In this document: positions 34,401-43,554 of the stretch, piece by piece | How positions within the stretch are numbered: position 1 is the stretch's first letter | Layout: each line of letters starts with the position of its first letter | Position numbers and translations under genes: made by a program | NCBI GenBank assembly: GCA_032871835.1 | Contig: CM065303.1 | Span: forward strand, 20,338,001 to 20,402,000 | Source of the DNA: Dipteronia dyeriana | Lineage: Eukaryota; Streptophyta; Magnoliopsida; Sapindales; Sapindaceae | Direction: 5' to 3' | DNA: 64,000 bases | The notes under the pieces: model-generated | Databases searched by the model: none | The model's input: the letters and a program-made list of their open reading frames with translations, nothing else | What the model was told of the DNA's origin: nothing

Positions 34401-34841
34401 GCAGGTAATTGTGATGATAGGAATAGTACATCGGGTGGTTGCTTCTTCCTAGGGAACAATCTTGTGTCATGGTTTTGAAAGAAGCAAAATTCCATCTCAT
34501 TATCCACAGCCGAGGCCAAGTATAAAGCCGCTGGGAATGCTTGCACACAACTCCTTTGGATGAAGCAAATGCTTGTGGATTATGGCTTTGAGCAAGGTAC
34601 TCTAACCCTTTATTGTGATAACATGAGTGCCATTAATATTTCAAAAAATCTTGTCCAACATTCTAGAACTAAGCATATTTACATTAGACATCATTTCATT
34701 AGAGGGCTAGTTGAGAGCAAATGCATTGCACTTGAACATGTGGGCACAAATGATCAACTAGCGGACTTGTTTACAAAACCATTAAATTCAACTAAGTTTA
34801 AATCTCTTAGTAGGTCTATTGGGATTTGTATTATGCATTGA
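31465..34841 (+). pseudogene. Copia pol: protease, integrase, reverse transcriptase, RNase H
   Basis: Order and motifs are readable throughout. A second zinc knuckle (CHYCGVKGHIRPNC) at about 31579 precedes protease with WYLDSGCSRHITG at about 31819. The pre-integrase domain has HQRLGHMNFKDLK, followed by integrase with DLMGPM, RSDHGREF and a NGVVERKNR Glu. RT carries [11 protein letters not shown] and YVDD, with 8-10 residues apparently deleted right after YVDDI. RNase H has SDADWAG, STAEAKY and CDNMSAI, ending at 34841. Stops are at 32098 (TAA), 32317 (TGA), 32682 (TAA), 33480 (TAG in place of a conserved Trp) and 34476 (TGA), with a frameshift near 32524. The product would process, copy and integrate the element; here it is inactive. 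Confidence 0.92.
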
Positions 34842-36085
34842 TGAGTTTTAGTGTTTGACCCATATGGGGAGCTCAAGTAAAGAGAGTGAACTTGCATTCT
34901 AATAAGAAAATAATTGTTCAATTTTATGCTCTTTAATTAATTGCTTGAGTTTATTGGATGCATATATTATTATATGACTTTTTATTTAATAAGTGTGCTT
35001 TTGCCTTATTCGAAATGCATGTCTCATTTGTGTTCAAACATGTATTTTTGGACTAGGAAATTTGATTAGGAAGTACATTTGATTGACCCAAAGTTTATCT
35101 CCATGTTTATGAAAACTTGATCGTGACATGCTTAAAGTGTTATGCATGATGAATTTATTGAATGCTTAAAAAAAATGATTGCAAATATGTGTGCAAGTGA
35201 CTTTTGAGACTTCATTTAATAAGAATATTGTATCCATTTCAAGGATTTCACAATCCAATAGTCTCTCTCTTTTTACTTGTTGAACAAGGCTACTATCATA
35301 CGGGCATCTCGCCCGGAAAAATCTAAAAGAGCACAATAGTCGCTCATGTCTTGTTCAACTTGTAAAGCTTGATAGTTGCTCTTACTTTTTTTGCTAATAC
35401 TATATCTTGTTTTCCATTGACAATTTGGTGCAAATTGGTTTGACTTCTCTTGGAACCTCATATGCTATTTTTCTTTGCCAAATACCATGCTTTTGGAAGT
35501 TGATGTTGCATTTATTTCATTCAAGGCAATCTTTTCGCACATATTCCAATAAATAAAACTTCCATGAATTTCTCTCTCTCTTAATTAAATTGCATAAAGT
35601 TGTTGTATATGATTATGCATTTACATTATAAATATCTCTCTTTGCTACAGCATTCTGGTTGGGGAATACTCATTCGCCTATCTTGTGACTAAAAGAGAGA
35701 GTAATGTTGGATTTAGGGGGAGCTTGTGTTGGTTTTGGGGGAGTTTGTGTTGTTTTTGCATATAAGAGGATAATGTCGTTTTTTGGGGGAGTTGACTTTG
35801 TGTTGTTAGCTTATGTGCATTGTTGATTGCATGATACTTGTTTCTAAATTCATGCACTTGTTTTTATTTTTCTTGATCCCTTTCATACACTTATCTTGGA
35901 AAGTGTAGTTCTTTGTTTTGTAGGGATGATTATTCTACAAGAGATGGAAGATTTGAAGATTTAGCTTTAGGTATCTCTTGTAATATATAATGCATTTGTT
36001 GACCTCTTGTTGTTTCTTATGTGTTTTGTTGTGGGGATACTTTGTGAGTGAGTGGTTTTGTCACGAAATAACCAAAGGGGGAGAT
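34842..36085 (+). other. Copia 3' non-coding region with multiple purine tracts
   Basis: There is no ORF, so the envelope-like gene of some Sireviruses is absent. A GGGC-ATCTC-GCCC hairpin and an inverted repeat of a CTTGTTGAACAAG-type arm lie at about 35275-35360. Three GGGGGAG tracts (35715-35790) precede the true polypurine tract AAAGGGGGAGAT at 36074-36085. Multiple purine tracts are a reported Sirevirus trait. Confidence 0.75.
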
Positions 36086-36703
36086 TGTAAGTTCCTCGGT
36101 GTTTGATTGGCTTATTTCGTTGATAACCACATTTGGGGATCAATATGTAAGAGTAGTTTAGGACTTCATTTTTCGTAACCAAGCTCAAGCATCAAAGGTA
36201 AAATCACTTGTTTAACTTTCATTGAAAAGGTATTAGTGCACACACACACACACATGCATTTTCTTTTAATTATCTTGCATGCATGCTTATTTGCCATCTT
36301 GTGTGTCTTGTGTGTCTTAATTTTTGTTTGAGTGTTGCATGCATTTTCGTGCCTCAAAAAGAGGATTTTTTTCCTAGGTTCCGTGGCTCAGACCGCTCTC
36401 TGTGCAGTGCCTACGCCGCGGTCTGCACAACAGTGTATACTAGAGGCTGCACGTTGTGGCTACCGTGGCCTGTGCTTGTTGCATGCACCACGGTCTCCCA
36501 AGCGCAATTTCACAGGCTTTGCATGCTGTCCACACCGTCGTCTGTTCACTTGCATGCACAGCGGCCTACAGAGCGGTGTTGTCCAAGCGATGCACCGCTC
36601 TTTGTGTGGAGGTCTGGACACTTGCATGTACCGCGGTACAGCCAGCGGTCCTGACGGGATTTGGTTGCCCTTCTTTCAAAACGACACCATTTTGTGTAAA
36701 GCA

Positions 36704-36746
<43 letters not shown>

Positions 36747-37626
36747 TTCTTCTCTTCTCTTTGGCTCTTAAGAGTTCAAGAAGTCATTTTTATGTGTTCT
36801 AGCTTTTCTAGAGAGAGAAGGACTCCCAAACACTCATTTTTACTCAACCCAACTTCATCTCATGATCATCTAGCTTCATTCTAGGATCATTCAAGCATAG
36901 AGCATCATCTTCTTCTTGACTAGGTAACTTCTACATGCTCTAGACTTCATAGTTTCATTACAAAGACATGTATACCTAGGGTTTTAGTCTCTATTACTTA
37001 TTAAATGCTTGCTTGTATGGTTAATTGCTTTTATGACATGCTTGTGTATTGATTGTTGGTTGAGATGTATTAATTTGTGATAGCTAAAATTTATGACGGT
37101 TTTACCCTTCTAGTTAATTCTTCTTGTCTTTGCATTCATAACATTGATATCTAGGATTTGCTTTAATTGTCATTATTAATCCTAGATAAGCATGAATGTC
37201 TTGACCTAGCATTTTTGCATATAGAATATTCTTGCATATTCACTTAGGTTGTCATTATCTCTTCATTGTTGGTTAAGCTTGTGTCTATGTGATTAGTGCA
37301 CAAGGTTGGTGATCCAAAATCACTATTAAGGCCCGTTAGGTAAAGTGAAAGGGTTAGCAACTGGAGGGTTAGACGGGAGGTCAAACTAGGTTGCAAACTT
37401 TCTCTCAATAGTGGATTTCGAGGATCGAGTGTGGTGCACTGAACAGCCCGTGGTTTTTCCCATTTGGAGGGTTTCCACGTATATATTGCGTGTTGTTACT
37501 GTTTTATGTTTGTTGTCTTTTGTTTGAACGCTTAGTAGAATGGGGTAGAATCGATAATATTGATTAAATCGCAACCCCCCCCCCCCCCCCTCTAGGTTTA
37601 GACACACATTCTAAAGGGAATTTTCA
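36086..37626 (+). repeat. 3' LTR of the copia element
   Basis: It aligns end to end with the 5' LTR, with scattered substitutions at several percent by eye. The TA tract at the TATA box (36706-36743) and the C tract before TCTAGG (37574-37590) are both longer than in the 5' LTR. Confidence 0.92.
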
Positions 37627-38110
37627 ATATTCAAACAGAAAATCCTGCCCGATAAGAAGGGATTTGATTTATAAAATAATGGCAGGAATGTCACAAGTTT
37701 AACTTTGTTGGACTATGCATAAATATATCCAAGCGTTTACGATAAAGGGGGATCGACCAAAAAAAAAGAGGTAGAGAATAAGAGAGTTTTTACTCAGTCT
37801 AAATTTTGTGACCAGAACACGGCCACCGTAGTTATCTACTTCTCGACAGGCACAAAGCCACCACACCCATTGTACCCAAGAATGACTAGGAGCATTTGAA
37901 CGACTTCTGTATACACCATATGATTCAATAATAAATTAGTGTCATTTTACCTTGTGTGTCTTAGTATTTTGTGTTGTCATTCATCGTCATTTTCACTATC
38001 AAATATACGAATCAGGTATCGAAGGTACCAACCCCGGCCGCCACCTCCGTGGTAGTGGTCTCAAGGGTGCTAACCGAAATTCCTCATGCCGAGTGAATTT
38101 TTGGTTAACA
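37627..38110 (+). repeat. G1 3' LTR fragment right of the copia insertion
   Basis: It aligns with 15711-16188 of the 5' LTR, including the TATGCATAAATA box at about 37714 and the TTAACA end. The first five bases are the right copy of the copia target duplication ATATT. Confidence 0.88.
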
Positions 38111-38640
38111 AATATATTTATAGTCGTTTTAACTAATTAATAAGTTTGTTTTTTATAATTTTAAATTATTGTTTTGTTATTTTTTTATTAATTTATTTTT
38201 TGACTGCAATCTATTATTTCTAGTATTACTTTATAATTTATAAAGTATCAATTTAACCAAATTGTTTGATAATTTTATGTTACAATATGAAACAACCACA
38301 CATTAAAACCTAGAAAAACTATGTTTTCATAATTTGGGGAAAAAAAAGATAATCAATCATCGGGTGAGAGTGGTTTGACTTAGTATATACTTTATTTAAT
38401 ATATGCATTTTTAAAGGTAACACTCATTATGGTCCTTTATCTAGCTGTATTTTTACTTCGGTTATTGAAATGTAATGTAATTTATTTAATATAAGAATTT
38501 TTAATTGTAAGACTCATGTGATCATTATATCCCTTTATGTATTGTATTTTTGTCTTTCGACTAATGAAATTTTCTAATATAGTTTTGTTTTAATCCCCAT
38601 ATAGTTTTGTATTATCTCACCCAAATAAAAAAATCATGGA
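38111..38640 (+). mobile_element. Right part of the unidentified insertion in the OCT gene
   Basis: AT-rich and non-coding. It contains two related copies of about 100 bp (near 38385-38475 and 38476-38575) built on ATTTAATATA...AAGACTCAT...TGTATTTTT...TGAAAT. It ends CACCCAAATAAAAAAATCATGGA just before the repeated 19-bp junction sequence. Together with 14675-15007 it makes about 860 bp. Confidence 0.5.
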
Positions 38641-39022
38641 TACATCCATGTTTATGCTCCACCACTTGTTTATTGTCTAGTATTGTATCTCTTTGCAACC
38701 GAGTCTCCTAGATGGCTGTTTGTGCAAGGCCGCGTGGAAGAGGCCACAGAAGTGATAAAAAAAATTCCCCAATAAAGGATAATAATAAAAAAAACTTATG
38801 AGCTTGAATAGTCTAAATGAGTGCAAAAGACATGGAACTTCCAGAAGTGTCAATATTTTTTGGGCGATAAAAATAATATTTATCAAGAAATGGTCTCGTC
38901 AAAGAATGTCAACTCTTATGATTGTTTCTTTTGGAATTGGTATGGTTTTTTACGGAGTGACATTAGGAATTGGGAATTTAGATTTTAATATATATTTTAG
39001 CAGGATTTTAATGGGTTATTAG
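38641..39022 (+). pseudogene. Organic cation/carnitine transporter pseudogene, fragment 2
   Basis: Coding resumes with YIHVYAPPLVYCLVLYLF and the conserved ESPRWLFVQGRVEEATEVIKK segment, the large cytoplasmic loop after helix 6 in MFS organic cation carriers. After a TAA near 38775 the protein continues in another frame (38798-39022) with KKWSRQRMSTLMIVSFGIG and GVTLGIGNLDFNIYFS, matching helices 7 and 8. The first 19 bp duplicate the end of fragment 1. Retroelement D is inserted at the end with target duplication ATTAG (39018-39022). Confidence 0.85.
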
Positions 39023-39596
39023 TGTTGAAATTTTGAATAGAATTCAAGAGTCATATCTATTCACTATAAAATTGTGTCTCTTCATCAAGAGACGCAACTC
39101 TTTAAATAAATGTGTATTAACCAAGAGTCACATTTGAGTTTATAAATTAGAATGAAATTCATTTCAAAATACAAGAGTTTTAAGAAGAATTTGATAGAAG
39201 TTCTTTTTTAGTTAGTTTGTCTGTAAAAAAAAATAAGTATACTGCTTTGAGAGGAAATATACAAAGTTTGTTAGGGTTCTAATTTCTAGTGTTAGAAATT
39301 AGAATACAGATAGTTGTATCCTGGGAAACAGTCACATGTAGAACTTCAAGCACAAGAGAAAGGGTGAAATACTGTTTTAGAATATTGCAACCATTTGCAA
39401 GCCTCTATCTACTTATCAAGTCAGTATTTTAGTTTTACTGCATTATTTCTTTTATTTATTATTTGTTGTTATTTAATTACAGTAGGTTATTGAAAAATTA
39501 AATTTTTGGTATCTTCAAAATTGTTGTTTACATTTTCTTGTATAAACAATTATATTCTTCTTCTATTTTCTTTCACTGATTGTTGTGTCCCCAACA
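39023..39596 (+). repeat. 5' LTR of element D
   Basis: TGTTGAAATTTTG at the start, GTCCCCAACA at the end. Matching LTR pieces lie at 41514-41838, 42454-42720 and 42721-43094. Confidence 0.85.
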
Positions 39597-41513
39597 ATCT
39601 AAAACAGTATTTTATTATGGACTCACAATCAGTGACCATAAATGGAATTGTAAAGATGCATGAAAATACAATGAGTGTATTTTAAAGGCACAAGTGAAAT
39701 AATTGTTTGTTACAAGCATCAAACTATTTTTTTAAACAATCATCCATGGTGATGAAATCGGTCAACATATCACTTTAGCCTTCTTGAAGCATGTGTGTGA
39801 AACAAATCATTTCAACTATAAATTTTGATTTTGCCTTATGTAAGTGATAGTCGAATTGTACACTATCAAACATACAAGTGTATGTTGATTGAACCGATGT
39901 GATTTTGAACATGTTGGTTCAAGATAAAACGGTGTCTTCTATAGTGTGATTCTATAGTTAAGAATTGCACATTATATTGCTGATTTGTGATTCATAAAAA
40001 GTTGTGAAGAGAAAATATGATATTCATAAAGTATTAAGTAAAAATTATTTACTTTCATTTGGGACTATTGCATGCATAGTTTATTTGCAATGTTACTGCA
40101 AGTAAAATGCAAATTGACTATATGAATTTCTAAACGCATGTGATGTCAAGTTGGATGTGAAAATGAAATGAAATGCATATTGTCGTAGGATATGTAAAAG
40201 TCAGATTAATAATGTTATAGAATCTAAAGATGATATTTTTGAAATTTTGGATAATTGACAAAATTTTCACAAAATTCATGAACTCCAAAATCATTATAAA
40301 TGGTATAGGAGAGATTGGTTTGTCATGCAATTTTAAACATCCATGATTCATGTGGATAATGGTACAAAATTGTGACCACTGACAATGTTGCTCAACGTAA
40401 AAAAATAAATAAATTGGTATCCAAAATATTACATGGATACCAATTTATAAATAAATTTAAAAATAGAATTTGAAAAGCAGAATAGTGAGTCTTGAGATTT
40501 CCATTTGTTAATTTTGCACTAGTTTTACAAATACGATTAGTATAGTACAAATTGGTTAATAAAATTTAAATCATGCTCCTTATGAAGTGTGGAAAGTACA
40601 GATATCAATTTATAAGACCCTTAAAGTGTGGGGTTGTCTTGTAAAAGTTGAAGTTCTTTTACAAGAAAGAACTAAACTGTGAATTAAGATTGTTGATTGT
40701 GTTTTCATAAAATTTGCAAACACAAGTGCAACATATAGATTCTTAATTATTAAATTTGATGTTATTTAATATACATCATAAATTTATTAAGCAATTTCTC
40801 TGAAATAGAGTTATATCCATTGAATATGTGAAGTCGAATGGAAAAATTGTAGATCCTTTGACAAAAGGCTTACAAAGAGCAAATTAAATTTATATCAAGG
40901 GGAATGAGTTTAAAGTCACTTAATAAGTCGAACCGAGCGGAAACCTAACATAGTTGATTGGAGATCCCATGGTCTAGGTTCAATAGGCAAACTAGTTTGG
41001 TAAGACTTAAATTGTAGAACACACAGTATAACTCATTCCTATGATGGTTAGTGTGTTGTATGCAGTTGTTAAGAATATGTTGTGCATTTAATGATACTGA
41101 TATCTTGTTATCAAGAGAAGTTAAGCATAAAACTTTTAATTAGTGTCACCTATATGATAGTAAATGTGAGGTCGCATTTATGAGAATAAAAAAGGCTAAA
41201 TTCTCTAAAGCTATCATGAAAGCCGGGATCTGTTCAGGATCAAAATGAATAAAAATGTATGAACTAACGTATATTAAGTTGTGTTATGTGTGGGACATAT
41301 TGTCTTGATTTACTACAAAGGTGAACAGTTCAAGGTCATCTATATCCACTGCGTCACCAAGTAAATCCGATATGTTTTCACTAGGGTAAGTTCAAGTCCA
41401 AAAGACACTTCTCCCGATGCATAACACTTCTGTTCCTCACAAATGCATTCATTTAGTAGTCTAAGGTTGTAGTATAAGTATAGAATCTTGAATTTCGATT
41501 CAAATGTGGTGTA
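39597..41513 (+). pseudogene. Element D internal region: copia gag and pol scraps
   Basis: Near 39640-39680 a gag-like NGIVKMHENTMSVF is readable. Around 40570-40770 the integrase C-terminal region appears (PYEVWKVQ, LKVWGCLVKVEV, IVDCVFIKFANTSATYRFL). At about 40830-40890 the end of pol is seen (EYVKSNGKIVDPLTKGLQRAN). Most of protease, RT and RNase H is missing, so the element must have relied on enzymes supplied in trans. Positions 40453-41031 are duplicated at 41879-42453. Confidence 0.75.
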
Positions 41514-43094
41514 TAGTTGGAATTTTGAATAGAATTCAAGAGTCATGTCTATTCACTAGAAAATCGTGTATCTTCATCAAAAGATGCAACTCTTCCAAAA
41601 GATGTGTGTTAACCAAGAGACACATTTGAGTTTATAAATTGGAATGAAATTCATTCCAAAATACAAGAGTTTTAAGAAGAATTTGATAGAAATTCTTTTT
41701 TAGTTATTTTGTCTGCATAAAAAATAAGTATACTACATTGAGAGGAAATATACAAAGTTTGCTAGGGTTCTAATTTCTAGTGTTAGAAATTATAATACAG
41801 ATTGTTGTATCCTGGGAAACAGTCACCTGTAGAACTTCTTAACTATAGAATCACACTATAGAAGACACCGTTTGGTCAAATTTAAAATAGAATTTGAAAA
41901 GCAGAATAGTGAGTCTTGAGATTTTCATTTGTTTATTTTGCACTAGTTTTACAAATACGATTAGTATAGTGCAAATTGGTTAATAAAATTTAAATCATGC
42001 TCCTTATGAAGTGTGGAAAGTACAGATATCAATTTATAAGACCCTTAAAGTGTGGGGTTGTCTTGTAAAAGTTGAAGTTCTTTTACAAGAAAGAACTAAA
42101 CTGTGAATTAAGATGGTTGATTGTGTTTTCATAAAATTTGCAAACACAAGTGCAACATATAGATTCTTAATTATTAAATTTGATGTTATTTAATATACAT
42201 CATAAATTTATTAAGCAATTTCTCTGAAATAGAGTTATATCCATTGAATATGTGAAGTCGAATGGAAAAATTGTAGATCCTTTGACAAAAGGCTTACAAA
42301 GAGCAAATTAAATTTATATCAAGGGGAATGAGTTTAAAGCCACTTAATAAGTTGAACCAAGCGGAAACATAACCTAGTTGATTGGAGATCCCATGGTCTA
42401 GGTTCAATAGGCAAACTAGTTTGGTAAGACTTAAATTGTAGAACACACAATATAACCAAGAGACACATTTGAGTTTATAAATTGGAATGAAATTCATTCC
42501 AAAATACAAGAGTTTTAAGAAGAATTTGATAGAAATTCTTTTTTAGTTATTTTGTCTGCATAAAAAATAAGTATACTGCATTGAGAGGAAATATACAAAG
42601 TTTGCTAGGGTTCTAATTTCTAGTGTTAGAAATTATAATACAGATTGTTGTATCCTGGGAAACAGTCACCTGTAGAACTTCAAGCACAAGAAAAGGGGTG
42701 AAATACTGTTTTAGGACATTATAAAAAATAAGTATACTGCATTGAGAGGAAATATACAAAGTTTGCAAGGGTTCTAATTTCTAGTGTTAGAAATTAGAAT
42801 ACAGATTGTTGTATCCTGGGAAACCGTCACCTGTAGAACTTCAAGCACAAGAAAAGGGGTGAAATACTGTTTTAGGACATTGCAACCATTTGCAAGCCTT
42901 TATCTACTTATCAAGTCAGTATTTTAGTTTTACTGTATTATTTCTTTTCTTTATTATTTGTTGTTATTTAATTGCAGAAGGTTATTGAAAGATTAAATTT
43001 TTGGTATCTTCAAAATTATTGTTTACATTTTCTTGTATAAACAATTATATTCTTCTTCAATAATTTTCTTTCACCGATTGTTATGTCCCCAATA

Positions 43095-43554
43095 ATTAGA
43101 TATACCGGTAGGTTTTTTTTACCATACTCTTGATCGAAAAATGTAGGAGGAAGATTTCGCTGTTGATTTTGTGTCTAGCCGGTGGAATGTTTAGTGTTAT
43201 GATTGCCGTCGTAGGCCAAAAACTTAAGGTGCTGCAAATCACACTGAGCCTAGCATCGTTCCTTTGTGCGGATACAGTTTTTAACTTGATTTTGGTATTT
43301 TCAGTTGAATGTTTCCTACTTGTTTGAGAAACTTTGCTGCTTCAATGGCAAGACAAGCAATAACTTTTGGTGCGGTCCTCAGTTCGTTGTTGAATTCTTT
43401 TGGGAGGAACAATCCATATCTATCATATGGTGTGTTTGGGTTCATTATTATTTTTTGTGGATTTTTTATACTTATTTTGCCAGAGACTAGAGGCATATCA
43501 TTGTGTGATACAATGGATCAACAAGAGAGAAAAGAGAATAATGTTCACGGTTAA
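43095..43554 (+). pseudogene. Organic cation/carnitine transporter pseudogene, fragment 3 (C-terminus)
   Basis: The translation gives IEKCRRKISLLILCLAGGM then the VVGQKLKVLQITLSLASF helix (43130-43300). After a frameshift near 43305 comes MFPTCLRNFAASMARQAITF, an SYGVFGFIIIFCGFFI helix, LPETRG and DTMDQQERKE, ending with TAA at 43552-43554. These are the last helices and C-terminal tail of plant OCT carriers; the PETRG motif marks the end of the last helix. The fragment joins directly to fragment 2 once element D is removed. Stops, a frameshift and the missing N-terminus make the gene non-functional. Confidence 0.88.

Larger units (their letters stand above)
28053..37626 (+). mobile_element. 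Nearly complete Sirevirus-like Ty1/copia retrotransposon (9.57 kb)
   Basis: LTRs of 1533 bp (28053-29585) and 1541 bp (36086-37626) share TGTAAGTTCC/AATTTTCA ends. ATATT flanks both sides (28048-28052 and 37627-37631), a perfect duplication. Inside are a primer site, gag with zinc knuckle, protease, integrase, RT and RNase H in copia order, then 1.2 kb of non-coding DNA with several G-rich purine tracts. Sirevirus affinity rests on the long acidic gag extension with the KLDKMLSCGKSPSDKTGLGY segment and the repeated purine tracts. Several stops and frameshifts inactivate it. Confidence 0.92.
15008..38110 (+). mobile_element. Tat-lineage Ty3/gypsy retrotransposon carrying four later insertions (G1)
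   Basis: It is bounded by TGTTAATAGCC at 15008 and GGTTAACA at 38110, with flanking pentamers AGTAT (15003-15007) and AATAT (38111-38115), a probable target duplication with one transition. Subtracting four nested elements and their duplications leaves about 10.2 kb: 5' LTR, degenerate gag-pol on the plus strand (to 22212), a tandem array, an antisense ORF on the minus strand and a truncated 3' LTR. The order gag-protease-RT-RNase H-integrase and the antisense ORF between pol and the 3' LTR are Tat features. Numerous stops and a large pol deletion make it dead. Confidence 0.85.
39023..43094 (+). mobile_element. Scrambled non-autonomous copia retroelement (D) in the OCT gene
   Basis: Flanked by ATTAG on both sides (39018-39022 and 43095-43099), a perfect duplication. 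It has a 574-bp 5' LTR (39023-39596, TGTTGAAATT...CCCCAACA) and about 1.9 kb of degenerate copia internal sequence. Its 3' side is chimeric: LTR start (about 41514-41838), a 38-bp inverted piece (41836-41873), a second copy of internal sequence (41879-42453), then LTR parts in two overlapping runs (42454-42720 and 42721-43094). Terminal CA is mutated to TA. Confidence 0.87.
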
